Positions 36,842-45,560 of a DNA stretch of 64,000 nt are shown in pieces. Under the pieces are notes generated by a model, which made no database searches, had not been told where the DNA came from, and was given only the letters and a program-made list of their open reading frames with translations. Numbering within the stretch: the first letter of the stretch is position 1; the number at the start of each line of letters is the position of its first letter. A program made the position numbers and the translations under genes. The stretch is taken from assembly GCF_965215815.1 (NCBI RefSeq), contig NZ_CBDCEO010000012.1, forward strand, positions 1,747,026-1,811,025, read 5' to 3'. Origin of the DNA: Poriferisodalis sp965215815. GTDB taxonomy: Bacteria; Actinomycetota; Acidimicrobiia; Acidimicrobiales; Poriferisodalaceae.

Positions 36842-37740
36842 TGCGTGATCGGCATGCTGGCTCCATCGTCATCGCCCCCGAGCACTTCGTCGGCTCCGGG
36901 TGCAGGCTCGGCTTCCATGCCGACCATGGCTGCGACTGCGGCACCAACGATGCCGGCGTGCATACCTCGGTGGGCGACCGTTATCGGCTTCGAGAGGTCG
37001 AGTTCCGAAGCGAACCGGTCGAAGTCATTGCTGAGCCCTCCGCCTACGACCCAACAAGACGGGTGCAGCATCGCTTCGATCATCTCGAAGAACGGCTGTG
37101 CCCGTTCCGCCCACTGACTTGGTGTGAGCCCATCGGTGGATATTGCACGTCCAGAGGCCACCTCTTCGAAACAAGCCCCGCCGACGATCAGGCCGCCTAA
37201 CTCGGAGTTCGGGATGAGACTGCCGTTGTGCAGCAGCGCGCTACCGACACCGGTCCCGAACGTCAGCACGATGGCGAGCCCGGTCGCCCTCAGTGTGGCC
37301 TCGCCGTATCTCAGTTCTGCGAGGCCGGCTGCATCAGCGTCATTGATCAGCACCGCGTTGGCCCCAGTCGCCGCGCGCAAGCAAGACAGTGCGTCTGGGT
37401 CCTCCCAGGAATCACCAAGGTTCGGCGCATGTCGCAACGACAGACCGTCGATCACACCCGGCAGCGCAACGCCGACTGGTCCCGACCATCCGACCGCCGA
37501 CGTGATTCGACCGATTGCCGCCATCACGTCATGCGGTGTCGCCGTGGGAGGCGTGGCTTCGGTCAGGACGGGCCCTGACAGCTCGCCGACGGCGACATCC
37601 ACGACAGCTCCCTTGATGCTGGTTCCGCCCACGTCGATGCCGATCTGCAGCGAGCTGCCGCCGGTGACGGTTCGCGACAACCCGAAGTCGCCTGCATCTT
37701 CAACCTCCGATTCGGGTCGGACGCCCAGGTCGTCGGTCAT
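36838..37740 (-). CDS. ROK-family sugar kinase, polyphosphate-glucokinase-like
   Basis: 300 residues from ATG 37740 (ATGA overlap with the ABC ATPase stop). IGIDVGGTSIKGAVVDV is the phosphate loop, NDADAAGLAE the catalytic Asp region, and LTFGTGVGSALLHNGSLIPN the second phosphate motif. The ROK zinc motif (CxCGxxGC) is absent and the sequence instead resembles polyphosphate glucokinases (PNSELGGL, VVGGGLSNDFDRF). It likely phosphorylates the imported hexose or hexosamine, using polyphosphate or ATP, to feed NagB. A longer frame upstream is an artefact of overlapping codons. Confidence 0.82.
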   Translation of the reverse strand: MTDDLGVRPESEVEDAGDFGLSRTVTGGSSLQIGIDVGGTSIKGAVVDVAVGELSGPVLTEATPPTATPHDVMAAIGRITSAVGWSGPVGVALPGVIDGLSLRHAPNLGDSWEDPDALSCLRAATGANAVLINDADAAGLAELRYGEATLRATGLAIVLTFGTGVGSALLHNGSLIPNSELGGLIVGGACFEEVASGRAISTDGLTPSQWAERAQPFFEMIEAMLHPSCWVVGGGLSNDFDRFASELDLSKPITVAHRGMHAGIVGAAVAAMVGMEAEPAPGADEVLGGDDDGASMPITQ

Positions 37741-38507
37741 GGCTCCGGACCGTCGTGGCGGGAACCGGTGATGTGTGCAACAAGGTCGTCCTTGGTCACC
37801 GCGCTGACATCGACCTCTGCTGCTGTGCGCCCTTGACGCAGCACCACTGCCCGGTCGCACACTGCCATGACCCTGTCCATGTTGTGGGTGATGAGCAGGA
37901 CGGCCACGCCTGCGCTGCGCAGTGCGCGAATGAGGTCCAGGACGCGTGCAGCCTGCTCGACACCCAATGCGGCAGCGGGCTCGTCGAGCAGCACGATCTG
38001 CTGTCCCCATGCGGCAGCCCTGCCGATCGCGACCGCTTGGCGCTGGCCGCCCGACAGCGCACTCAGCGGCCGCCGCAATGATGGGAGACGTATGTCGAGG
38101 CGACCCAGAATCTCCCCGGCCTCAGCCCGCATGCGCTTCTTGTCGAGCACTCCGAGCCATGACCCCAACCGTCCCCCACGCGTGTGCTCGCGGTTGAGGA
38201 ACAGGTTCTCCACGACATCGAGCGGGTCGATCACCGCCAGCGTCTGATGCACGGTCTCGATGCCGAGCGCTCTGGCTCCCTCCGGCGATTCGATCTCGCG
38301 CCTGTGACCATTGACAAAGACACTTCCGGCGTCAGGCCGGTACACCCCAGCGATGCACTTCACCAATGTGGACTTGCCGGCCCCGTTGTCGCCGAGCAAC
38401 GCGGTCACCTCGCCGTAGCGCAAGCTCAGCGTGACATCGTCGAGCGCCCGCACAGCACGAAACGACTTGCAGATGCCCGCGGCTTCCAAAGCTGTGGCGG
38501 CAGTCAT
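37737..38507 (-). CDS. Sugar ABC transporter ATP-binding protein (single-domain, RbsA half)
   Basis: 256 residues from ATG 38507, overlapping the YhfX-like stop by ATGA. Walker A LLGDNGAGKST, Q-loop (ETVHQTLAV), signature LSGGQRQAVAIGRA and Walker B IVLLDEPAAALG are intact. The carbohydrate-uptake type-2 importers usually have a duplicated ATPase (RbsA); this is a single-domain version that must homodimerise. It powers import with the permease and lipoprotein encoded upstream. Confidence 0.9.
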   Translation of the reverse strand: MTAATALEAAGICKSFRAVRALDDVTLSLRYGEVTALLGDNGAGKSTLVKCIAGVYRPDAGSVFVNGHRREIESPEGARALGIETVHQTLAVIDPLDVVENLFLNREHTRGGRLGSWLGVLDKKRMRAEAGEILGRLDIRLPSLRRPLSALSGGQRQAVAIGRAAAWGQQIVLLDEPAAALGVEQAARVLDLIRALRSAGVAVLLITHNMDRVMAVCDRAVVLRQGRTAAEVDVSAVTKDDLVAHITGSRHDGPEP

Positions 38508-39709
38508 GTCGAGCTCACCTCGACCCGATCCCCGAAGCCGTTCCACACTCCGACCACCCGAGGCTGGCCCTGCGACACTCCCGACAGCCCAGTGACAAGT
38601 GCCCTGGTCACGAACGCTTGGATCCTGAAGCCGAAGACCACCGTCGCTCCTTCCGTCACGGTGCGGCCAGAGTCGGGGTGCAAGCGGGCGTAGTAGTCGA
38701 TCGCTGCCGGATCGGGCATGTCCACCGGCACGGGTGACGTCGAAATCTCTGCAGCGTCATGAGCCACGACCGCACGGACCTGGTACTCGCCGAACACCGG
38801 GTCGACGTACAGGCCGCCCCCGAAACAGAGCGGCACGCCTTGATGAATGTGAGCTATCTCGCTCAGGTACAAGACACCTGGCTGCTCAGGCAGATCCCGA
38901 ACGGCGTGCAGCGGCGTGGTGCCGGTGAGTCCGTGGCCGGGCTCGACTTGGGTGGCACCGGACTCGGCGAGCAGCCCGAGGACTTCGGTGGAGGTGGTCC
39001 CCGGCAGGTTCATCTCGAGGTGAGCGGGACAGGCCGGGTGCCGTCGTACGAGGTCGGCTGCCCGTGCCAGCGTCTCGACGTTTCGGGTGGCGGCGACGTT
39101 TGCGCGCTGTTCATCGAAGAGCACAGCCGGAAAGGTCGTGAGTCCGGCGAACTCGGCCCCATCGAGCGCTGCGATGACGTCGACCGCCGAACCGAGATCG
39201 CCGAGCGGCACGCCTCCTTCGTGACCGGGATAGAACGTGTCACCTGGATCGAAGACCCGTAGCAGGAGACGCTGAGTTCGACCGCTGTCACGTGCTGCTG
39301 CCGCGGCCTCCGTCGCCTTGTTCGCAGAGAAGACCGTCCAGTACTCGGGTGCCATCGTGGCTGCCTCGCCAGCTTCGGCGCGAGGAACCTGAACGAGGTG
39401 TCCAAGGTGACCGAGTCGGTGGCCATTGCGAATGATGGGGCGGGCACACGCCATGTCGACCGCAACGAAGCCGTCCACGCCGCCGGCCGCCATGGCCGCC
39501 ATCGCGCCGGCGGCCCGGCCGATCTGCTTGGTCATCGCGTACACGGTGAGGTCGAGTGTCCGGGCCCGCGTGCACAGCACACTTGTGTTTGCCTCGATGG
39601 CGTCGAGGTCCAGCACGTAGCTGTTCGCCGGGATCTTCCCCGCCTGGTGCAATTCCACAGCGGCTTCGACGAACCCGGGATTGCGGTCGAGCAGGGATCG
39701 AAGGAACAT
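38504..39709 (-). CDS. YhfX-like PLP-dependent enzyme (alanine-racemase fold)
   Basis: 401 residues. YVLDLDAIEANTSVL, then LTVYAMTKQIGR with K61 as the probable PLP lysine, and later HLEMNLPGTTS, FGGGLYVDP and a C-terminal beta domain match the YhfX branch of fold-type III enzymes related to alanine racemase. The reaction is not established for this family. Its place between permease and ATPase genes of an amino-sugar operon suggests it acts on an imported amino compound (inference). Starts 4 bases after the permease stop. Confidence 0.75.
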   Translation of the reverse strand: MFLRSLLDRNPGFVEAAVELHQAGKIPANSYVLDLDAIEANTSVLCTRARTLDLTVYAMTKQIGRAAGAMAAMAAGGVDGFVAVDMACARPIIRNGHRLGHLGHLVQVPRAEAGEAATMAPEYWTVFSANKATEAAAAARDSGRTQRLLLRVFDPGDTFYPGHEGGVPLGDLGSAVDVIAALDGAEFAGLTTFPAVLFDEQRANVAATRNVETLARAADLVRRHPACPAHLEMNLPGTTSTEVLGLLAESGATQVEPGHGLTGTTPLHAVRDLPEQPGVLYLSEIAHIHQGVPLCFGGGLYVDPVFGEYQVRAVVAHDAAEISTSPVPVDMPDPAAIDYYARLHPDSGRTVTEGATVVFGFRIQAFVTRALVTGLSGVSQGQPRVVGVWNGFGDRVEVSST

Positions 39710-39713
39710 CTCT

Positions 39714-40718
39714 TCAGCGCTCCCGCTGCTCGCGCATGCTCAGCGCGACGGCCAGGATGATGATGACGCCCCGCGCGATCAGCTGATCGGCGACTCGCAG
39801 CCCCATCAGGATCAAGCCGTTGTTGAGCATGGCCATGATGACCGAGCCCATGATCGCCCCGACGACCGAGGCACGCCCGCCGAACAGGTTGGTTCCGCCG
39901 ATGACGACGGCTGCTATCACCGTGAGCAGCAGGTTCTCGCCGAGATCATGCCGTCCGATGGCCAGGCGGCCAGCCAGCAGCACGCCGGCAAATGCCGCCG
40001 CGCCAGCGCTGGTCACCAGCGCCGCGATGCGAATTCGGTCCACGTTGATACCGACCGCCGCTGACGCAGAACGGTCGGCTCCGACCGACAGGACATGGCG
40101 GCCCCAACGAAGCTGATGCAGCGCCAGGTGCCCGATGAGGCCAACGACCACGATCCAGATGAGCAGCGAGGACACGGGACCCAGCGAGCCCGCACCGAAG
40201 ATCGCCGAGAACGTGTCGTTTCGTATCGGCAGCGACTGCAGGTTGTTCATGTTGCGCGCTATGCCGCTGACAATCCCGAGCATCCCCAACGTGACGAGGA
40301 ATGACGGAATGCGCACCTTCACTGCGATCAGGCCGTTGACCAACCCGATTGCCGCGCCGACGGCGACAGCCGCCAGGGCTCCGACGAAGAATCCGTACCC
40401 GCCCACCGCTTCTGCGGCGACCAACGACGACAGCGCCGCGACCGAGCCGACGGACAGATCAATTTCGGCGGCTGCGAGGGCGAACGTCATCCCCACTGCC
40501 ATGACGGCTATCGGTGCTGCCTGCCGGCCGATATTGAGCAGGTTGGACGCGCTGAGGAACCCATCGTCGTACAAGGTCACCGCGAAGACTCCGAAGATGA
40601 GCGCCGACGCCACGTAAACGACGTATCCGCGAGATCCTGAGTCCTGGCGATTGGACAAGAGCCGCCCCAGACCCCTGGGAGGAGTTGACCGGTCCGGGGC
40701 GCCGAAGTCCTGCGTCAC
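39714..40718 (-). CDS. Sugar ABC transporter permease (RbsC-like)
   Basis: 334 residues from GTG 40718, chosen because GAGGAA lies 6 bases upstream; a longer frame adds only charged residues. About eight to ten hydrophobic segments are visible. IGRQAAPIAVMAVGMTFALA and DLSVGSVAALSSLVAA, then RWGRHVLSVGADRSASAAVG and RASVVGAIMGSVIMAMLNNG, are RbsC-type signatures. It forms the membrane channel of a carbohydrate importer together with the lipoprotein and ATPase of the same operon. Confidence 0.9.
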   Translation of the reverse strand: MTQDFGAPDRSTPPRGLGRLLSNRQDSGSRGYVVYVASALIFGVFAVTLYDDGFLSASNLLNIGRQAAPIAVMAVGMTFALAAAEIDLSVGSVAALSSLVAAEAVGGYGFFVGALAAVAVGAAIGLVNGLIAVKVRIPSFLVTLGMLGIVSGIARNMNNLQSLPIRNDTFSAIFGAGSLGPVSSLLIWIVVVGLIGHLALHQLRWGRHVLSVGADRSASAAVGINVDRIRIAALVTSAGAAAFAGVLLAGRLAIGRHDLGENLLLTVIAAVVIGGTNLFGGRASVVGAIMGSVIMAMLNNGLILMGLRVADQLIARGVIIILAVALSMREQRER

Positions 40719-40758
40719 GATGGGTTCCTCAGCTCGCCCTCGAAAGGACGAGTCTGCG

Positions 40759-42021
40759 TCAGTTGCCGAGGGCGTCCAGAACCTCTTTCGGGGGTTCCGC
40801 GGCCAAGGACTGACGATAGGCGTCGACAATGTTGTCAGCGGTCACCCCGATGGCGGGCACCACGACGAATGCGGGAGCTGCCTTGCCCAACAGGCCGTAG
40901 GCGCCCTCGAATGCCATGGTGCGGCCGAGGTTGTAGGCCTCATCGGCAGCGATGCCGACGATGTTGCCGCCCTCGACCAGATCGAGCGACACGTTGGTGT
41001 CCAGATCCATCGTCACCACGGCAACATCAGATGCTCCCGCAGCGCGCAGTGCCGCCAACACGCCGTCGGCTGGGCCGGCGGACCAAGGTGCATAGATGCC
41101 GTCGAGATCAGGATGGCGCGTGAGCAGCGCCGCGGCGATCTCTTCCGCAGCAGCCGGATCAGCGAGTCCCTGCTCGGCCACGATCTCGATGCCCGGGTAG
41201 TTGATCTCGATCCACGATTTGAATGCTTGATCACGCTGGTTGGTGACGTAGTAGGCAGCGTCGTGGAAGATGAATCCCACTTCGCCTTCGCCACCGAGGG
41301 CCTCGCCGAGCAGGTTGGCTGCGGTGATGCCCATCGCCGCGAGGTCGTCGGTCACGATGCCGACGTAGTCCTCGCCATGGACGTACCCCTGGGGGACGTT
41401 CGAGAGGAAGACCAGCTGCACGCCGGCTTCCACTGCAGGACGGAATGCTGCCGCACCGGCGTCGGGTCCGATGGCCAAGCTGATGATGATGTCGGGATTC
41501 TGCGCCATGACCGTCTCGACGTCGTTCGCCTGCTGAGCTGCGTCGAACGAGGCATTGGTCTCGGCGATCACTTCGATTCCGAGTTCTGCGAAGGCATCGC
41601 GTGCGCCTTGGCTCACTGCATCGGTGAACGCGCCCGCCGTGTGCCACAGCAATGCGGCGGTGTAGCCGCCTGCCTGGACTTGGGCGATCTCGTCGTCGCT
41701 GAGAGTGATCTCGCTCGACGCGACCGCCTCCTCGCCACCAGGGCCTTGGGTGACCGGTGCGGTAGGTGCGTCGTCGGCCATGTCGTCATCGGCCATGTCG
41801 TCATCAGCCATGTCGTCATCAGCCATGTCGTCATCGGCGGCGGGAGCAGTGGTCGCCGCAGCGGTGCTCGCCGGCGCGTCACCGCTGTCTGCATCACTGT
41901 CGGTGTCGCCGGTGCACGAAGCAGCGAGCAACGCGAACACGGCCAGCAAGCACAAGAGCAAGAGTCGCCTCGGCGCTCGCACTCGAGACTTGGTCGTGTG
42001 TCTTTCTGATTTGGTTCTCAT
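40759..42021 (-). CDS. Sugar-binding lipoprotein of ABC transporter
   Basis: 420 residues from ATG 42021 with AAGGAGG 5 bases upstream. A signal peptide with lipobox ALLAASC (Cys36) is followed by a Thr/Ala linker with four tandem ADDDM repeats (15-bp units in DNA). The periplasmic-binding-protein fold then begins (YTAALLWHTAGAFTDAVSQG, then VETVMAQNPDIIISLAIG and DGIYAPWSAG). It is a type-1 LacI/RbsB-like binding protein tethered outside the membrane. The Asp-rich repeat probably acts as a flexible spacer whose length may vary. It follows the M20 gene by 22 bases. Confidence 0.88.
   Translation of the reverse strand: MRTKSERHTTKSRVRAPRRLLLLCLLAVFALLAASCTGDTDSDADSGDAPASTAAATTAPAADDDMADDDMADDDMADDDMADDAPTAPVTQGPGGEEAVASSEITLSDDEIAQVQAGGYTAALLWHTAGAFTDAVSQGARDAFAELGIEVIAETNASFDAAQQANDVETVMAQNPDIIISLAIGPDAGAAAFRPAVEAGVQLVFLSNVPQGYVHGEDYVGIVTDDLAAMGITAANLLGEALGGEGEVGFIFHDAAYYVTNQRDQAFKSWIEINYPGIEIVAEQGLADPAAAEEIAAALLTRHPDLDGIYAPWSAGPADGVLAALRAAGASDVAVVTMDLDTNVSLDLVEGGNIVGIAADEAYNLGRTMAFEGAYGLLGKAAPAFVVVPAIGVTADNIVDAYRQSLAAEPPKEVLDALGN
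41779..41838 (-). repeat. Four tandem 15-bp units in the binding-protein linker
   Basis: Each unit encodes Ala-Asp-Asp-Asp-Met (plus-strand form CATGTCGTCATCGGC, with G/A variation at one position). Unit length is a multiple of three, so copy-number change would only lengthen or shorten the linker. Confidence 0.8.
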
Positions 42022-42043
42022 GGGTCCCTCCTTCGGGTCCGGC

Positions 42044-43288
42044 CTATGAGTCCTCGACACCGCACCACTCGGCAATGAAGTGCGCGAGCGTGCGGGTTGC
42101 GGTCACCAGCTCGTCGATGGCGACCCGCTCGAATGGTGTGTGGCAGTGCGAGATGTCTCCGGGAGCGAAATAGACGCCGGGGATGCCTAGATCCCGGAGA
42201 AATGGCTTCTCGGACCAGTAGGGGGCGCCCTCGATCCGGGCCCGCTCACCGGTTACCGCGGTGATCGAAGCGGCGAGGGCGACCACTCCCGGATGGTCGG
42301 CGGAAACCTCGTCGGGCGTGCCGCCGACGACGTGATCTCGGGGAGCGCTGAAGTCCACGGTGCATTCCACGGAATGCTCCATCGCGACGTCCGTCACAAC
42401 GCTGCGAATCTGCTCCGCAGCCGCGTCGAGGCTCTCGCCTGGGTTGATCTTTCGAATCAGCGACGCCTCGAAGCGCCCCGGCACGGCGATGTTGCCACCC
42501 GAGGAAACCGACGTGACCAGCAGGAAGGCTTCGCCGAGCAACTCATGGGCCGGAACCGTTGCGCGCAGCTCGTCGGACAGCTCCCACAAGCGGCTGAGCA
42601 AGCTGTGGCCGGCCTTGAGTGCATCCACACCGAGTTCGGGTCGGCCGAAGTACGCAGACTTGCCAATGCAGACGATGTCAGCAATGAGGAATCCCATCTG
42701 AGCGGTGTAGATGGCCGAAGTCGTCGGCTCGGTGTAGATGGCGAAGTCGGCGACGCCTCGTGGACTGTCGCTCGCCGCCGTGCGCATTCCAAGCGACACG
42801 CCAGATCCCGGTTGTCCGGATTCCTCGTCGCAGACGAACCACGTTGAGACGGCACCGGCTGGTCGCAGCCCCACCTTGTCGAATGCCCGGAGCGCCTCGA
42901 TGATGACGCAGATTCCGGCCTTCTGATCGGCGGCGCCCCGTCCCCAGATTTCGCCGTCGATGACGCACGGCTCGAATGGATCTGCACGCTCGGTGCCGTC
43001 CCAGTGCCGCTCCCAGTCGTCAACGGCGACGGTGTCAAGATGACCAGCCAGCAGCAGCGATCGGCCGCTGTCTCCCCCGGCGCTGCCGTACACGTTCGGC
43101 CGGCCCGGCTCGCATTCGACCAACTCCGCTGCGTGGAATGCTTCCGATTCGTTGAGGCAGCTCAGCGCCCAGCGGGCGACGTCGGACTCATTGGGCGTGA
43201 CACTCGGGATCCGGACGGCTTGCCGCAGCAGCTCTACGACCGCGTCAGCGTCCACCGCTTCGGCGACGAGCGCGGCGGCGCTGCTCAT
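42044..43288 (-). CDS. M20-family metallohydrolase (ArgE/DapE-like)
   Basis: 414 residues. LLLAGHLDTVAVDDW (zinc His-Asp), GRGAADQKAGICVII (bridging Asp), VCDEESGQPGS (catalytic Glu-Glu) and the end ISHCHTPFERVAIDEL (zinc His) complete the M20 dinuclear metal set. Members deacylate N-acyl amino compounds or cleave dipeptides. Its place at the head of an operon with a sugar kinase and nagB but no nagA suggests it could remove the N-acyl group of the imported substrate (inference). ATGA overlap with the regulator gene upstream. Confidence 0.85.
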   Translation of the reverse strand: MSSAAALVAEAVDADAVVELLRQAVRIPSVTPNESDVARWALSCLNESEAFHAAELVECEPGRPNVYGSAGGDSGRSLLLAGHLDTVAVDDWERHWDGTERADPFEPCVIDGEIWGRGAADQKAGICVIIEALRAFDKVGLRPAGAVSTWFVCDEESGQPGSGVSLGMRTAASDSPRGVADFAIYTEPTTSAIYTAQMGFLIADIVCIGKSAYFGRPELGVDALKAGHSLLSRLWELSDELRATVPAHELLGEAFLLVTSVSSGGNIAVPGRFEASLIRKINPGESLDAAAEQIRSVVTDVAMEHSVECTVDFSAPRDHVVGGTPDEVSADHPGVVALAASITAVTGERARIEGAPYWSEKPFLRDLGIPGVYFAPGDISHCHTPFERVAIDELVTATRTLAHFIAEWCGVEDS

Positions 43289-44487
43289 CTGCGCTGGTCT
43301 CCCAAGACTTCTGGCACGAGGGTCTCGTGCACGATCCGCAGACTCATCGACACGGCTCCTGCGAGTGCGGCCCGACGTCCCAGGCTCGACGCAGCCAGCT
43401 CGGGCGGTACCGAGACGAGGCCACCGAGCCGTTCCCGCACAGCATCGACGAAGACAGGATTGACGCCGACTCCGCCGCCGAACACGACCCGGGCCGGATC
43501 CGCGATTAGGCAGAGGTGCGACACGGCGAGCGCCATCGACTCCGCAACTTTGTGCAGGACATGGCGTGCGGCGGCGTCATTCGCGTCAGCCGCGGCAAGG
43601 ATGTCAGGAACGTCCGAGCTGGGAACCAGTCCGCTGTCGTAGCCATCCTCGATTGCTCGACCGAAGAGCTTGCGAATGGACGGCGCTGAAGCCACATCTT
43701 CGAGCGTGACTGGAGGTTCACCGGGTTCTGGGTGCGCCAGCAGCAGAGAGCCCAGCTCGCCTGCGGACCCGGTACCGCCTCGGTACAGCTCCCCGTCGAC
43801 CACGATCGCCCCGCCGATGCCGGTGCCGATCGAGATTGCAGCAAAGTCGCCGCCCGGCTGATCGTCGTCCAGATGGGCGAGCTCCCCGAGCGCTGCGAGG
43901 TTCACGTCATTGTCGACATGGACTCGATCGGCGGGGATTCCGAGTTGCTCGGCGAGCCATGCACGCGGCGCCAACCCGTCGAATCCGGGCAGGTTCAATG
44001 CCTGCTCAACGCGGTCGCTGCTGGTTCGGTAGATGCCCGGCACACCGATGCACGCGGCGCTGCACGGCTCATCGATGGCGTCCAGCATCGCCGAGATGGC
44101 CCGCCCAAGTCGCTCGAACGCCGTCGGGGCATCCGGTCCTGTCTCCATCTCTCGCTCGACGATGAGATTCCCGAAGAGGTCTCCAACGCCGACCAGCATC
44201 TTGGTGGCGCCGATGTCCGCCGCGAGCACCTGTCGTGCAGTCGGGACGAGTTCGTAGAGCGCCGCCGGCCTCCCGATGGATCCGGTTCTCTGGCCCTCCG
44301 AGGCGACACGCACCAATCCCGCCGACGTCATGTCAGCCATGAGGGCCGACACCGTTGGCTTCGACAGTCCGGTGGCCCGAGCAATGCCAGCGCGAGACAT
44401 CTGCCGCGGGTGTGCTGCGAACATCGCGTCAGCGATTCTCTGCCCGCTGAGCAGCCGCAGACCCCCCGTACGTGCTCGGTCGTCCAT
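43285..44487 (-). CDS. ROK-family transcriptional regulator
   Basis: 400 residues. An N-terminal helix-turn-helix (MSRAGIARATGLSKPTVSAL, then GLVRVASEG) precedes a ROK domain (VLAADIGATKMLVGVGDL, ISIGTGIGGAIVVDGELY), but the canonical CxCGxxGC zinc cluster is not seen. This NagC/Mlc-like design usually represses sugar genes until inducer binds. It is the first gene of the operon, so it probably controls itself and the seven genes after it. A strong sigma-70-like promoter with an imperfect palindrome lies just upstream. Confidence 0.88.
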   Translation of the reverse strand: MDDRARTGGLRLLSGQRIADAMFAAHPRQMSRAGIARATGLSKPTVSALMADMTSAGLVRVASEGQRTGSIGRPAALYELVPTARQVLAADIGATKMLVGVGDLFGNLIVEREMETGPDAPTAFERLGRAISAMLDAIDEPCSAACIGVPGIYRTSSDRVEQALNLPGFDGLAPRAWLAEQLGIPADRVHVDNDVNLAALGELAHLDDDQPGGDFAAISIGTGIGGAIVVDGELYRGGTGSAGELGSLLLAHPEPGEPPVTLEDVASAPSIRKLFGRAIEDGYDSGLVPSSDVPDILAAADANDAAARHVLHKVAESMALAVSHLCLIADPARVVFGGGVGVNPVFVDAVRERLGGLVSVPPELAASSLGRRAALAGAVSMSLRIVHETLVPEVLGDQRR

Positions 44488-44497
44488 ATTGTTAGTA

Positions 44498-44525
44498 ATC
44501 TTACCTTACAAAATAAGGGTGTCAA
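44498..44525 (-). promoter_or_regulatory. Promoter of the sugar operon
   Basis: TTGACA (44520-44525), 16-base spacer, TAAGAT (44498-44503) on the minus strand. The AT-rich segment 44488-44510 forms an imperfect inverted repeat (TTGTAAGGTAA ... TTACTAACAA), a candidate site for the ROK regulator. The transcript would start a few bases before the ATG at 44487. Confidence 0.65.
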
Positions 44526-44583
44526 GACGCCATATCGGCCTTGCCCGCTGCCGCGGCTCCTTATGGGACAGTTCGCCCGAGAA

Positions 44584-45480
44584 TCAGTTGCGGGCGGTGG
44601 CGATCCAGGTAGCTGCAGGGAAGACCACGCCTGCAGGGGTTTGTCGAGGCGCCAGAACAGCGGTCACGGCTTCGCGGACCTGTTCGTGGACCTCTGGCGG
44701 ATGGCCTTTCAGGGCCCGGCGAGCAATACCGAGATCCATGGCGAAGTCGACCGTTTCTTCGAGCGTGCCTCCCCCGCTGAAGACGAGCTCGGTGTCGTGC
44801 GGCTCAAGGGCGATGCCGGACCAGCCAGCCGCGTCGAGGATGCCCCGCACATGGTCGGGGTCGGCGAAGGCGAACGGATCGACGGCCGGGCCGTCACTAG
44901 GCGGCAACTCCACGACCTCGAGCACTGCCTTGTTGATCGAGATCAGCCACGGGTTGTTCCGCGCCCGTTGCCAGCAGACGAACGAGAGCTGACCGCCGGG
45001 GCGCGTCGCTGCCCGCAGGTTCGCAAATGCGGCGACCGGGTCCGCGAAGAACATCACGCCGAATCGGGAATACACCAGGTCGAAGCCGTCGAAGCTGCCG
45101 TTGTCGGCGGCGGTGCCTGCGGCCAGACCAGCAATGTCAGCCGTCTGCGCATCGACCACGGCGAAGCTGATTGGCGCGGCCTCTAGATGCGCAGAGGCAT
45201 GCTCGGCAACCCTGCGCCGGGCGACCCTGATGAGCAGCTCGCTGATGTCGACGCCCAGCACCGATCCGGTCACCCGCTCGCTCCACTGCAGCGATGTCTG
45301 GCCGCAGCCGCAGCCCACATCGAGCACATGCGCCCCTGCCCGCAGGTCGTCAGCGACTCCCATCGCAGCCAAGCCGATGTGGCTCAGCTGCATGTCGAGC
45401 CGTTCCTGCTGGTCGGACCACACCTCGGCGTTGCGCCAGAACTCACGCTGATCTGCGTTGGGGTCGTCGCTCACGCTCAT
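44584..45480 (-). CDS. Class I SAM-dependent methyltransferase
   Basis: 298 residues. VLDVGCGCGQTSLQW is motif I, VLGVDISELLI the acidic loop, FDLVYSRFGVMFFADPV motif IV, and LRAATRPGGQLSFVCW motif VI of a UbiE/ArsM-like Rossmann methyltransferase. Substrate unknown. The gene is leftward, between the sugar operon promoter and rnhB, 80 bases from the latter, and may be expressed with it. Confidence 0.85.
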   Translation of the reverse strand: MSVSDDPNADQREFWRNAEVWSDQQERLDMQLSHIGLAAMGVADDLRAGAHVLDVGCGCGQTSLQWSERVTGSVLGVDISELLIRVARRRVAEHASAHLEAAPISFAVVDAQTADIAGLAAGTAADNGSFDGFDLVYSRFGVMFFADPVAAFANLRAATRPGGQLSFVCWQRARNNPWLISINKAVLEVVELPPSDGPAVDPFAFADPDHVRGILDAAGWSGIALEPHDTELVFSGGGTLEETVDFAMDLGIARRALKGHPPEVHEQVREAVTAVLAPRQTPAGVVFPAATWIATARN

Positions 45481-45560
45481 GAGTCATCCCTCTTCGAGGC
45501 TGTCTTCTTCTAGCAGGCCACACAGCAGGCTTCCGAACAGACCGAGGCCCGCGACGGCGG

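Noticed and set aside
40651..42009. Plus-strand frame opposite the sugar-binding lipoprotein
   Set aside because: Antisense shadow of a lipoprotein with a clear signal peptide and binding-protein fold.
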